DNA from: SAR86 cluster bacterium
Lineage (GTDB): Bacteria; Pseudomonadota; Gammaproteobacteria; Magnimaribacterales; Magnimaribacteraceae
Assembly: GCA_023703575.1 (NCBI GenBank)
Contig: CP097969.1
Coordinates: 1,459,517 to 1,523,516 of the forward strand
Length of the DNA stretch: 64,000 nt
Direction: 5' to 3'
Numbering within the stretch: the first letter of the stretch is position 1; every line of letters begins with the position of its first letter. Below the pieces are notes generated by a model. The model did no database searches. It saw only the letters and a list, made by a program, of their open reading frames with translations, and was not told where the DNA came from. Shown piece after piece: positions 27,721 to 35,239 of this stretch. Both the position numbers and the translations under genes were made by a program.

Positions 27721-28332
27721 CTAAACACTCCAATCCAAGAAGTTTTTATATAACTGTAATCCTGCACTTTGGCTCTTTTCAGGATGAAACTGGACAGCAA
27801 AAATATTATCTTTCGCAAAGGACGATACAAACTTTTCACCATGAATTGTTTCGGTAAGAGCATCTTTAGATGAAGGACAGCAATAACTGTGAACAAAATA
27901 AAAATAACTGGAATCTATAATATTCTTCAGTAGAAAGTGCTCTTTTAGATAATAAACCTGATTCCATCCCATATGAGGGACTTTGATATCTTTATTAGAC
28001 TGAATCTTACATACTTTTCCATTCAACAAGCCCAACCCTTCAACTCCACCATTTTCTTCACTTGATTCTAAAAGCATTTGCATACCTACACAGATAGCGA
28101 GAGTAGGTTTCTTTTTAACCTCTTCAAGTACTGTCTCTTTTAAATCGATAGAAAAGGCCTCCATGCAATCCTTAATGGCACCCACTCCTGGAAAAACTAA
28201 TTTATCAGAAGTTTTTATCACTTCCTGATCAGAAGTTATGACTATACTTTCTTTCTGCGAGACAGCCTCTAGGGCCTTGCTCACTGAGTGCAGATTACCC
28301 ATTCCATAATCGATAACAGCAATTTGTGTCAT
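27721..28332 (-). CDS. hisH: Imidazole glycerol phosphate synthase, glutamine amidotransferase subunit
   Basis: A 203-aa class I amidotransferase that feeds ammonia to HisF. VIDYGMGNLHSV is the N-terminal signature. The nucleophile Cys81 lies in LAICVGMQML, and the catalytic His/Glu in AVQFHPEKSQ. It sits 11 nt after hisB and abuts hisA. Confidence 0.96.
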   Translation of the reverse strand: MTQIAVIDYGMGNLHSVSKALEAVSQKESIVITSDQEVIKTSDKLVFPGVGAIKDCMEAFSIDLKETVLEEVKKKPTLAICVGMQMLLESSEENGGVEGLGLLNGKVCKIQSNKDIKVPHMGWNQVYYLKEHFLLKNIIDSSYFYFVHSYCCPSSKDALTETIHGEKFVSSFAKDNIFAVQFHPEKSQSAGLQLYKNFLDWSV

Positions 28333-28343
28333 CTATTAAAGCC

Positions 28344-28931
28344 CTACAAAGCTCCTTTTGTTGAAGGGATAATATCGGCCTGTTTTGAATCTATTTCCAG
28401 AGCCATCCTTAATGCTCTTCCAAAAGCTTTAAAAATGGTTTCAATTTGGTGATGAGTGTTTTCACCATAGAAGTTCTCAATGTGAAGAGTCATAAATGCG
28501 TGATTACTGAGTGATTGAAAGAAGTGCTCAAACATGTTGACATCAATACCGCCAACCTCTTCTTTGACAAAATCGACTTTCATGAATAATCCAGGTCTTC
28601 CAGAAAAATCTAATACCACTCTTGAAAGAGCCTCATCTAGTGGGATATAGGACTGACCATATCTTCTTATGCCCTTCTTATCTCCTATTGCTTTATTAAA
28701 AGCTTCTCCTAATGAAATACCTATATCTTCGATAGTGTGGTGATCATCAATATGTAAATCGCCCTTAGCTTTAATACTAAGATCAATCATTCCATGTCTA
28801 CCAATCTGATCAAGCATGTGTTCAAGAAAAGGTAATCCGGTATCAAACTCTGTTTTACCTGTCCCGTCTAGATTTAGCTCAATAGCTATTTGGGTCTCCG
28901 AAGTATCTCTATTTACAACTACCTTTCGCAT
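28344..28931 (-). CDS. hisB: Imidazoleglycerol-phosphate dehydratase (monofunctional)
   Basis: A 195-aa IGPD with its two Mn-binding motifs, [10 protein letters not shown] and HHTIEDIGI, and the C-terminal [11 protein letters not shown] and [15 protein letters not shown]. It lacks the HisB-N phosphatase domain of enterobacteria, as in pseudomonads. TTG at 28943 is a possible earlier start; the ATG at 28931, preceded by GGA, fits the family. It is first of hisBHAF; hisG, hisD and hisC are elsewhere. Confidence 0.95.
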   Translation of the reverse strand: MRKVVVNRDTSETQIAIELNLDGTGKTEFDTGLPFLEHMLDQIGRHGMIDLSIKAKGDLHIDDHHTIEDIGISLGEAFNKAIGDKKGIRRYGQSYIPLDEALSRVVLDFSGRPGLFMKVDFVKEEVGGIDVNMFEHFFQSLSNHAFMTLHIENFYGENTHHQIETIFKAFGRALRMALEIDSKQADIIPSTKGAL

Positions 28932-28954
28932 AATAAATTCCAATAAGGGCGCGC

Positions 28955-28983
28955 ATTATATCTAATATGTTCAAGTTCTTCAT
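28955..28983 (-). promoter_or_regulatory. Possible hisBHAF promoter
   Basis: On the minus strand a perfect TATAAT (28955-28960) lies 24 nt before the hisB ATG. Seventeen bases upstream is ATGAAG, a poor -35. The -10 match and its position, in the short gap divergent from mutY, support a promoter; the -35 does not. Confidence 0.35.
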
Positions 28984-29010
28984 TACTAGTACAATTAACG
29001 TAATATTTGT

Positions 29011-30063
29011 ATGTCTGAACTTAGTAAAAAACTGATCAAATGGCACAAGAAATCAGGTCGTAAAGATTTGCCTTGGCAGATTCAAACAAATCCATATAAA
29101 GTTTGGATATCTGAAGTCATGCTTCAGCAGACTCAAGTACAAACGGTAATACCTTATTACCTGAGATTTATAGATAGGTTCCCTAATATCAATTCACTTG
29201 CCGAATCCAATGAAAACGAAGTTTTAAGTTACTGGTCAGGGTTAGGTTATTACTCAAGGGGAAGGAATTTACTTAAGACTGCAAAGATTCTTAAAGATGA
29301 TTTCAATTCCATGATGCCTCAGTGCTCGCAAAAATTAGAATCATTGCCTGGAATTGGAAAATCGACTGCTGGGGCCATTCTCTCTTTAGGTTTTAAACAA
29401 AAAGCTCCTATTCTAGATGGAAATGCAAAGCGACTATTAGTTAGATATTTTAAAGTGGAGGAACCTATTGATTCTACTAAGACAATTAAGAATCTTTGGG
29501 AAATAGCCTCTAAGAATTTGCCTCATCAAGAATGCGATATTTATACTCAGGCAATTATGGATGTGGGCTCCTTGATTTGTAAAAGAAAGAGTCCTGACTG
29601 TGAAAATTGTCCATTAAATAAAACATGCCTCTCATTCAAAGAAGGTATTCAAGATTCACTTCCTCTTAAATCTCCTTCAAAAAAGAAACCAAGCAAACAG
29701 CTCTATTGGCTGCTTTTGCAAAATAAAGAAGGTGAAGTTCTCTTGGAAAATAGAACCTCAAAAGGTGTATGGAGAGGTTTATGGACCTTTATAAGTTTTG
29801 ATGAAATAGAATCAAGAAAAGAATTTATTAAAAGACTCCCCAAAGGTTATGAATTTATAGAACAGCATTTAAAGCTAAAACACACCTTCACTCACTATAA
29901 ATTAGATATAGATACTACTTTAGTGAGATTAAACGAAGATTTCCAAAATCTAGATAATAATAAAGTGTGGTTTAATAACAAAGAATTATCAGAGATTGGC
30001 ATGCCAATGCCTGTAACTAAAATTTTAAAAGATCATATTGAAGATGCGCAAAGTTTTTTGTAA
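29011..30063 (+). CDS. mutY: A/G-specific adenine glycosylase MutY
   Basis: A 350-aa repair enzyme that removes A opposite 8-oxoG. The catalytic Glu is in SEVMLQQTQVQTV (~residue 35), the HhH is LPGIGKSTAGAIL, and the catalytic Asp is in PILDGNAKRLL. The 4Fe-4S ligands are C-x6-C-x2-C-x5-C (CKRKSPDCENCPLNKTC). A C-terminal Nudix-like domain (~230-345) recognises 8-oxoG. It overlaps yggX, its usual partner. Confidence 0.96.
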   Translation: MSELSKKLIKWHKKSGRKDLPWQIQTNPYKVWISEVMLQQTQVQTVIPYYLRFIDRFPNINSLAESNENEVLSYWSGLGYYSRGRNLLKTAKILKDDFNSMMPQCSQKLESLPGIGKSTAGAILSLGFKQKAPILDGNAKRLLVRYFKVEEPIDSTKTIKNLWEIASKNLPHQECDIYTQAIMDVGSLICKRKSPDCENCPLNKTCLSFKEGIQDSLPLKSPSKKKPSKQLYWLLLQNKEGEVLLENRTSKGVWRGLWTFISFDEIESRKEFIKRLPKGYEFIEQHLKLKHTFTHYKLDIDTTLVRLNEDFQNLDNNKVWFNNKELSEIGMPMPVTKILKDHIEDAQSFL

Positions 30064-30310
30064 GAAATACGGTGAAGAGTTAGAGGGATTGGATAAACCT
30101 CCCTATCCAGGACAAAAAGGTGAAGACATATTTGATAATGTATCAAAAAAAGCTTGGGAGGAATGGTTGGAACACCAAAAGATGCTCATTAATGAAGGTC
30201 AAATAAACCTTGCAGATAGGGACTCTCGAAAATGGCTAAATGAGCAAATGGATCTTTTTCTGTCAGGAAAAGATTACGCAAAACCAACGGGGTTCAAGCC
30301 AGTTGAGTAA
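30044..30310 (+). CDS. yggX: Probable Fe(2+)-trafficking protein YggX
   Basis: An 88-aa protein starting at ATG 30044, 20 nt inside the end of mutY. The N-terminal Cys6 in RKVFCKKYGEE, PPYPGQKGEDIF, KKAWEEWLEHQKMLINE and the C-terminal LSGKD...GFKP pattern match YggX. The family is linked to protection of Fe-S clusters from oxidants, fitting its coupling to the Fe-S enzyme MutY. Confidence 0.93.
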   Translation: MRKVFCKKYGEELEGLDKPPYPGQKGEDIFDNVSKKAWEEWLEHQKMLINEGQINLADRDSRKWLNEQMDLFLSGKDYAKPTGFKPVE

Positions 30311-30338
30311 AACCTACTTTTTTAGAGTCAATTAATTG

Positions 30339-30346
30339 TATACAAT
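30339..30346 (+). promoter_or_regulatory. Possible -10 element for tRNA-Phe
   Basis: TATACAAT lies 15 nt before the tRNA 5' end, a suitable distance for transcription starting near 30351. No clear -35 hexamer is present at 17 nt (CTTTTT), so the call rests on the -10 match alone. Confidence 0.3.
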
Positions 30347-30361
30347 CGCAACACCTTAAAT

Positions 30362-30437
30362 GCCCAGATAGCTCAGTCGGTAGAGCAAAGGACTGAAAAT
30401 CCTTGTGTCGGTGGTTCGATTCCACCTCTGGGCACCA
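30362..30437 (+). tRNA. tRNA-Phe (GAA)
   Basis: A 76-nt cloverleaf. The acceptor stem GCCCAGA pairs with TCTGGGC, followed by discriminator A and encoded CCA. The D arm is GCTCAGTCGGTAGAGC. The anticodon arm AAGGA-CTGAAAA-TCCTT has anticodon GAA. The T arm is GGTGG-TTCGATT-CCACC. It is close to E. coli tRNA-Phe in length and loops. It borders the accessory stretch, and tRNA 3' ends are common integrase targets. Confidence 0.98.
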
Positions 30438-30484
30438 CTTCCCAAGCATGTTTCAGCTTGATAGTCTATTAGCCAAATAGAAAA

Positions 30485-30506
30485 AGTCACCACATAGTCA
30501 CCACAT
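30485..30506. repeat. Tandem 11-bp direct repeat AGTCACCACAT x2
   Basis: Two perfect, adjacent copies (30485-30495 and 30496-30506), 48 nt after the tRNA-Phe CCA. Short tandem repeats beside a tRNA 3' end can be arm-type integrase binding sites. No integrase gene is present, so the role is inference. Confidence 0.6.
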
Positions 30507-30551
30507 CTATATCAAAAGCTTTCGCAATCTATAAATCTGTTCGGGTTAGTT

Positions 30552-30584
30552 TCATCTTATGTTTGATGGGTACGCATGAGCCAT
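30552..30584 (-). pseudogene. Possible remnant of an IS5-family transposase N-terminus
   Basis: The minus strand reads MAHAYPSNIR then stop. HAYPSNI is, from memory, the start of IS5/IS1031-type DDE transposases (M-x-HAYPSNI-S/T-x-EQF). After the stop the same frame continues with further stops around a segment reading PEQIYRLRKLL, which could be the degraded continuation. Only ~10 residues support this, so it is tentative. Confidence 0.3.
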
Positions 30585-30661
30585 GCCACATACCGGGGGA
30601 GTATATGAACTGCTCAAACATTTTTAGCCAAAAAAGGTTGTAAAGTAGTAGAGTAAGAATC

Positions 30662-30805
30662 ATGTTAAAACTACCCAATCCAAGAGACCTTGTTCTAGAT
30701 AAAGAGGTTAAAGTTTCTAATGGGATTAAAGGACACCAACACCGGGAAAAGAATCAATTAAAGAGAAAGTATTTCCAGATACATGACTTAGAGGAGTTTG
30801 ATTGA
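30662..30805 (+). CDS. Small ORF, 47 aa, unknown
   Basis: An ATG ORF of 47 codons starting MLKLPNPRDLVLDKEV and ending YFQIHDLEEFD. It is basic in the middle (REKNQLKRKY) and acidic at the end. GAG lies 9 nt upstream. Its TGA overlaps the ATG of the next ORF (TGATG), which suggests coupling. I do not recognise it. It may be a real small protein of the islet or chance. Confidence 0.35.
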   Translation: MLKLPNPRDLVLDKEVKVSNGIKGHQHREKNQLKRKYFQIHDLEEFD

Positions 30806-30891
30806 TGGATATGCTTATATTCCTAATAGCCCTTTCAGTTGCTTTCGGATGCTACTATTTGTTTAGAGGCAAAGAAAGGAAAGATAATTAG
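30805..30891 (+). CDS. Small ORF, 28 aa, single membrane helix
   Basis: A 28-codon ORF beginning MDMLIFLIALSVAFGCYYLF, a single predicted membrane helix, with a basic tail GKERKD. A good GAGGAG site lies 8 nt before the ATG, inside the preceding ORF, whose stop it overlaps. The architecture (short hydrophobic helix, charged end) resembles small membrane peptides. No function can be assigned. Confidence 0.35.
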   Translation: MDMLIFLIALSVAFGCYYLFRGKERKDN

Positions 30892-30955
30892 CTAGTGTTT
30901 GCAGTTGCTTTTGTAACTATGGTCTTTTTAGTTATATTTAATTCATAGATAACTT

Positions 30956-31255
30956 ATGCAAGAAGACGAAGAACTAACTCTTGAAGATGTCGAAGATAAG
31001 ATTGAGAAATTAGAGTCTGATATAAATGACAGGCTAGATGCTCAAGAAGAAGTACTTGAATCTTTCAACGAAGCCTTGGAAAGAATTGATGACTACCTAA
31101 CAAATACTCTAGGAAATGAACTTGAGATTATCGAAGTAGAGATAGAGCATGCCAAAGAAAGAAGATTAGAGGTATCACAAGAACTTCGAGAAGAGATTCG
31201 TGAAGAAGTTATGTCTCTAAGAGAATATATTAATGAAAATTTTAAACATAATTAA
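30956..31255 (+). CDS. Acidic coiled-coil protein, 99 aa, unknown
   Basis: Almost entirely Glu/Asp/Lys/Leu/Ile. Heptad-like spacing of Leu/Ile/Val runs from residue ~6 to 92 (e.g. VEDKIEKLESDINDRLDAQ), predicting a long coiled coil with no cysteine and no membrane segment. No recognisable domain. The gene is close to the secreted ABM-like protein downstream (9 nt). There is no clear ribosome-binding site. Confidence 0.6.
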   Translation: MQEDEELTLEDVEDKIEKLESDINDRLDAQEEVLESFNEALERIDDYLTNTLGNELEIIEVEIEHAKERRLEVSQELREEIREEVMSLREYINENFKHN

Positions 31256-31264
31256 GACTACCTA

Positions 31265-31696
31265 ATGAAACACCTACTTCTCTCACTAACCTTAATACTC
31301 TCTGCTAATGCTTGGGCTGAAGATTACGAAAATGAAATAATTTTTTATCAAGAATTTAGCCCGCTTAAAAATGAGCAAGAAACTGCTAAGTTTGCTGAAT
31401 ACTATCAGAGCATAGTCGATAAAAATGAGCCAGACACTCTCGGATGGAAGTTTTTTAAAGCAGACGACAAAGTCATAGAAATACTAAGATGGAAAGATTC
31501 ACAAGCAATAGTTAGACATCTAGAAAATGTTTCTGAAGGTGGAATCTTTGAAAACGATTTTAAATCTTTTAATGAACACTTTGCTATCGAAAGCATAAAA
31601 GTATACGGAAATGTAGATGCTGATGTTAAAAATTTGCTTATGGATTTTGGACTGCCTTTTGAATTCTATCCACTAATTGCTGGATATAGCAGATAA
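31265..31696 (+). CDS. Secreted ABM-like (dimeric alpha/beta barrel) protein
   Basis: A 143-aa protein with a cleavable signal peptide (residues 1-18, cleavage after NAWA). The mature part has the antibiotic-monooxygenase pattern: a first strand with FYQEFSPLK, a helix, EPDTLGWKFFKADDKVIEILRW, then SQAIVRHLENV. This is the order of the DABB fold. Periplasmic ABM-like proteins are uncommon, and its substrate is unknown. The call rests on pattern only. Confidence 0.5.
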   Translation: MKHLLLSLTLILSANAWAEDYENEIIFYQEFSPLKNEQETAKFAEYYQSIVDKNEPDTLGWKFFKADDKVIEILRWKDSQAIVRHLENVSEGGIFENDFKSFNEHFAIESIKVYGNVDADVKNLLMDFGLPFEFYPLIAGYSR

Positions 31697-31728
31697 ATGA
31701 AACACCTAACCACTTACTGAAATTTGAT

Positions 31729-31923
31729 ATGTATTATCCCGCTTTAATTGTTTTTGTTATAACCCTAATCCCCCTATTTTTCACAAAGTTCCTTTTTCTT
31801 GCTGAATGGGAAAGACCTAAAGATTTAAATGGTTTAGATGCTAGAGTGATTATCTTCTGGGGCTATGTGTTTGGCATGGTTCTACCAATAGGTCTTGTAG
31901 CGTTTAGAGGTTATATTATTTAG
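31729..31923 (+). CDS. Small membrane protein, 64 aa, unknown
   Basis: Two membrane helices (residues ~3-27 and ~41-62) joined by a short charged loop with EWERPKDLNGLDARV. No recognisable family. The islet contains several such short hydrophobic ORFs in the same direction. No clear Shine-Dalgarno precedes the ATG. Confidence 0.45.
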   Translation: MYYPALIVFVITLIPLFFTKFLFLAEWERPKDLNGLDARVIIFWGYVFGMVLPIGLVAFRGYII

Positions 31924-31927
31924 AAGT

Positions 31928-31999
31928 ATGAAAGCTCCATTGATATTTTTATTATGCGTAGTGATATTTGTAATCTCTATGGTGTGGCTTTCTGCTTAA
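31928..31999 (+). CDS. Possible 23-aa membrane peptide
   Basis: MKAPLIFLLCVVIFVISMV is followed by three more residues and a stop: one hydrophobic helix with one basic residue at the front. AGAAG precedes the ATG by 1 nt, too close for a good site. It may be chance in AT-rich DNA. Confidence 0.15.
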   Translation: MKAPLIFLLCVVIFVISMVWLSA

Positions 32000-32054
32000 T
32001 TGTTATGAAAGACCTAGAACTAGAACTCCAAACTCTCCTATAATTAGTGAATAA

Positions 32055-32258
32055 ATGTTTATTAAAACTATATCTTTTTTACTTTTCTTTTTTTGTACCT
32101 TCTTTTTACTGATAGGTGTTTATTTAATAAGCGTCTCATTGACGAATTTCCAAGGAGAACTGCTAATAGTAAATCTCTTATCTTCTTTGATGTGTTTTGC
32201 AATTTCTGGAGCTTTATATCTTCTTAGAAAAAAATTAAATGAAAAAAATATTGATTAG
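32055..32258 (+). CDS. Small membrane protein, 67 aa, unknown
   Basis: Two predicted membrane helices (~5-29 and ~38-57) with a basic/acidic C-terminus RKKLNEKNID. No family recognised. It overlaps an extended in-frame start of the following hydrolase, but not the preferred start at 32275. Confidence 0.4.
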   Translation: MFIKTISFLLFFFCTFFLLIGVYLISVSLTNFQGELLIVNLLSSLMCFAISGALYLLRKKLNEKNID

Positions 32259-32274
32259 TTATTTCAATATCCAA

Positions 32275-33156
32275 ATGAAAAAATTCCTAGTCTTATACCT
32301 CATTTCGTTCGCTTCTCTGAATGTTTATTCAAACTACACATTAGATCAAGAGACGACAATTGCAGAGATCAATGGAATCTCGCTTGCTTATAAAAGTATT
32401 GGCATGGAGGAAGATCCACCTGTATTAATGGTAATGGGCCTACTGGCATCACATAAAGTTTGGGGAGAAACCATTGTCAATGGACTTGTCGATTCTGGGT
32501 ACAGGGTTATCCTCTTTGACAATAGAGATACAGGGGATAGTGAGAAGTTAGATAGGCTAGGAAGACCTAATCTTTATTGGAAGTACTTTCTTTATTCCTT
32601 GGGTATTGGTTTTAATGCGCCATATACACTTGAAGATATGGCATATGATGGTATTGCATTATTAGACCACTTAGATATTGAAGAGGCTCATATAATTGGA
32701 GCTTCTATGGGAGGCATGATAGCTCAAATAATAGCGTCCAAATTTCCAGATAAGACGACCAGCTTAGTGTCACTTATGTCATCTCCTAGAATTCCAAAAA
32801 CCTCTGAGATTTCACAAGGAAATCAAGAAAATCTAAGAAATATGGAAAATGTTGATACAGAAGGTGCGCGAGAATATGGCTTTTATCCAAGGGCAATGCC
32901 TAGGCAATTGACTGCAGTTTTTAAGGCCGGAGACAGGTCTGATATTGTAAAAAATATCTCCGTACCAACGCTGGTACTTCATGGAGAAGATGATGCTTTA
33001 ATACCCGTAAGTTATGGAAGGCTTACTTCAGAACTCATACCAAACTCAACATTTAAGGTTTACAAAGATATGGGTCATAATTTACCCAAAGAAGTTATAC
33101 CTATTTTGATCGAGGATATTGTAAATTTTTACAAAAAAGTAGATGAAGTTCTTTAA
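32275..33156 (+). CDS. Exported alpha/beta hydrolase
   Basis: A 293-aa protein. ATG 32275 gives a signal peptide KKFLVLYLISFASLNVYS; an upstream ATG at 32239 would add 12 residues and spoil it. The fold is clear: an oxyanion/nucleophile elbow GASMGGMIAQ (Ser), an acid in LHGEDDALIP (Asp) and His in DMGHNLP. It is similar to esterases/lipases of the AB hydrolase-1 group. It overlaps the next gene by 14 nt. Substrate unknown. Confidence 0.82.
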   Translation: MKKFLVLYLISFASLNVYSNYTLDQETTIAEINGISLAYKSIGMEEDPPVLMVMGLLASHKVWGETIVNGLVDSGYRVILFDNRDTGDSEKLDRLGRPNLYWKYFLYSLGIGFNAPYTLEDMAYDGIALLDHLDIEEAHIIGASMGGMIAQIIASKFPDKTTSLVSLMSSPRIPKTSEISQGNQENLRNMENVDTEGAREYGFYPRAMPRQLTAVFKAGDRSDIVKNISVPTLVLHGEDDALIPVSYGRLTSELIPNSTFKVYKDMGHNLPKEVIPILIEDIVNFYKKVDEVL

Positions 33157-34105
33157 TAAAGAAAATAAATTATATCCACCAATCGAACCTTATGATTCCG
33201 GCTATATAAAGCAAGGAATCCATGAAATTTATTATGAACAATGCGGGAATCCCAAAGGTAAACCTGCAGTATTCCTTCATGGTGGGCCTGGTGGAGGTGC
33301 TGGAAGCTTTTCTAGAAGATTTTTTAATCCTAAGAAATATCGCATAGTTCTTTTCGATCAGAGAGGATGTGGAAAAAGCAAACCCCACACTTGTCTTGAA
33401 AATAATACTACTTGGCACCTAGTTGAAGACATTGAGTCAATAAGAAAAAAATTAAGCATAGATAAGTGGCTTGTTTTTGGTGGTTCTTGGGGTAGTACTC
33501 TCGCATTGGCTTATGCACAGAGTCATCCTCAAAACGTAACAGAGCTTGTTTTAAGGGGTATCTTTATGTTGAGACATAAAGAAATCCAATGGTTCTATCA
33601 ATATGGAGCAAGCGAATTATATCCGGAAGCATGGCAGGGATTTTTGAACGAAATTCCAAAAGAAAAGAGAGGCGATTTGGTTGATGCCTATAGGGAAATC
33701 TTTAATGGAGATGATGAAGAAAAAAAATTATCAGCTGCAAAAGCCTGGTCTAAATGGGAGGCATCTACTAGTTTTATTAATCATAATCCCGAAGCTGTAA
33801 AAGATTCTGTGGACAGCAAATTTGCATTAGCTTTTGCTCTTATTGAAAACCATTACTTTGTGAATAATGGTTTCTTGGAAAATGAAAATCAACTTCTCGA
33901 TAATATCGATAAAATCAGAGACATCCCTGCTGTAATAATTCAAGGAAGATACGATGTAGTATGCCCTCCTACGACTGCTTATGAGCTACATTCGAGATGG
34001 CCAGAATCTGAACTAAAAATAGCTCCTTTTTCAGGTCATTCTGCATTCGAAAAGGAAATAACACACCTACTAATAGAAACAACAGACAGATTTTCCAAAA
34101 CCTAA
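33143..34105 (+). CDS. pip: Proline iminopeptidase
   Basis: A 320-aa alpha/beta hydrolase with the S33 peptidase pattern. HGGPGGGAGSFSRRFFNP is the oxyanion loop, LVFGGSWGSTLALAYAQ the nucleophile elbow (Ser in GGSWGS), then GRYDVVCPPTTAYELH (Asp) and FSGHSAFE (His). It removes N-terminal proline from peptides in the cytoplasm; there is no signal peptide. It overlaps the upstream hydrolase by 14 nt and is 9 nt from the next. Confidence 0.93.
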   Translation: MKFFNKENKLYPPIEPYDSGYIKQGIHEIYYEQCGNPKGKPAVFLHGGPGGGAGSFSRRFFNPKKYRIVLFDQRGCGKSKPHTCLENNTTWHLVEDIESIRKKLSIDKWLVFGGSWGSTLALAYAQSHPQNVTELVLRGIFMLRHKEIQWFYQYGASELYPEAWQGFLNEIPKEKRGDLVDAYREIFNGDDEEKKLSAAKAWSKWEASTSFINHNPEAVKDSVDSKFALAFALIENHYFVNNGFLENENQLLDNIDKIRDIPAVIIQGRYDVVCPPTTAYELHSRWPESELKIAPFSGHSAFEKEITHLLIETTDRFSKT

Positions 34106-34114
34106 TAATCAAAA

Positions 34115-35185
34115 ATGATAAAAATTCTAAAATTCCCAATTCTGATAACTTTAATTTTATGTAGCCCACTCTTTTATGCTGAGGGTAATCACAAGATATT
34201 CAATCTAGGAGATTTTGACCTAGAGAGTGGAATCACATTACCAAATGCTAAGTTATCTTATGTAACTCATGGAAAATTAAATAAGGAAAAGGATAATTTA
34301 ATAGTTGTTCCTTCTGCATACCTTGGTGATCATCATGGATTTGATTTTTTAATTGAACCTGGGAAAGCTCTGGATCCTGAAAAATATTTCATAGTTGCTA
34401 CAGATATGTTTCAAAATGGTTTGTCTAGCTCACCAAGCAATACCCTGCCTCCATTTGATGGGCCGAATTTCCCTTTAATTTCAATAAGAGACAATGTGAA
34501 GGCAGGATATAAATTAGTTACTGAACTCTTTAAAGTTAAAAAGATAAAAGGTGTTGTAGGATTCTCAATGGGAGCTCAACAGGCCTTTCAGTGGGCTGTA
34601 AGTTATCCAGATTTTGTTGAAAAAATAGTGGGTATAGCAGGCTCAGCAGTAGAGTATCCGCACGGCATAGTAAGACTGGAAGGTTTTATATCTGCAATAA
34701 AAGCAGATGCCTCTTTTGAGAATGGTCAGTATATGTCCCCACCTGAAGTAGGACTCAGAGCAGGAGGAGCGCACTGGGCCAGTTGGGGCTGGTCTCAAGA
34801 ATGGTATCGACAAGGCCTCTATAAAGAAATGGGCTTGAAAGATACCGATGAAGTTATAGATTGGTTTGAAGAATTTGTATTAACCTGGGATGCCAATAAT
34901 CTTATAGCCCTAGCTAGAACCTGGCAAAATAATAATATTGGAAATACACCTGGATTTAATGGTAATTATTCAGAAGCATTAGGATCTATAAAAGCCGATG
35001 TCTTATATATGCCGAGCGAAACGGATATGTACTTTCATATTGATGCATTAACCAGAGAAGCTAGCATGATTCCTGGGGTTAAGCTTAAAGTAATTCCTTC
35101 ACTTTGGGGTCACATAGCTGGAGCAGGCTTTTCAGCTGAAGATATAGAATTCATGAATAATGAAATAATAGAGTTTTACAAATAA
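34115..35185 (+). CDS. Exported MetX-like alpha/beta hydrolase
   Basis: A 356-aa protein with a signal peptide (residues 1-~22, ending LFYA). The homoserine acetyltransferase-like fold shows GFSMGAQQAFQWAVSYP (Ser elbow), PSETDMYF (Asp) and LWGHIAGAG (His). A true MetX acts in the cytoplasm; the signal peptide and divergent sequence argue for a hydrolase, not homoserine acetylation. It is third in a run of three different alpha/beta hydrolases. Confidence 0.8.
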   Translation: MIKILKFPILITLILCSPLFYAEGNHKIFNLGDFDLESGITLPNAKLSYVTHGKLNKEKDNLIVVPSAYLGDHHGFDFLIEPGKALDPEKYFIVATDMFQNGLSSSPSNTLPPFDGPNFPLISIRDNVKAGYKLVTELFKVKKIKGVVGFSMGAQQAFQWAVSYPDFVEKIVGIAGSAVEYPHGIVRLEGFISAIKADASFENGQYMSPPEVGLRAGGAHWASWGWSQEWYRQGLYKEMGLKDTDEVIDWFEEFVLTWDANNLIALARTWQNNNIGNTPGFNGNYSEALGSIKADVLYMPSETDMYFHIDALTREASMIPGVKLKVIPSLWGHIAGAGFSAEDIEFMNNEIIEFYK

Positions 35186-35239
35186 TTTCTAATTTTATCC
35201 TGAATTACATATAAGTTCGTTTTGGTTTAAACTCTATCT

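Larger units (their letters stand above)
30438..30955. other. 518-nt stretch without a sizeable gene, tRNA-Phe-proximal
   Basis: It holds no gene larger than 47 codons. Visible content: the 11-bp tandem repeat, a short minus-strand frame resembling an IS5-type transposase start, and two small overlapping plus-strand ORFs (listed separately). The rest shows no RNA gene, hairpin terminator or further coding signal that I can support. The mix fits a decayed integration site. Confidence 0.6.

Noticed and set aside
30895-30948. 17-codon GTG ORF with hydrophobic residues
   Set aside because: Too short, with no ribosome-binding site; not distinguishable from chance.
34115-35185. Annotation as homoserine O-acetyltransferase (metX)
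   Set aside because: It has a signal peptide and no methionine-pathway neighbour, so only the fold is claimed.
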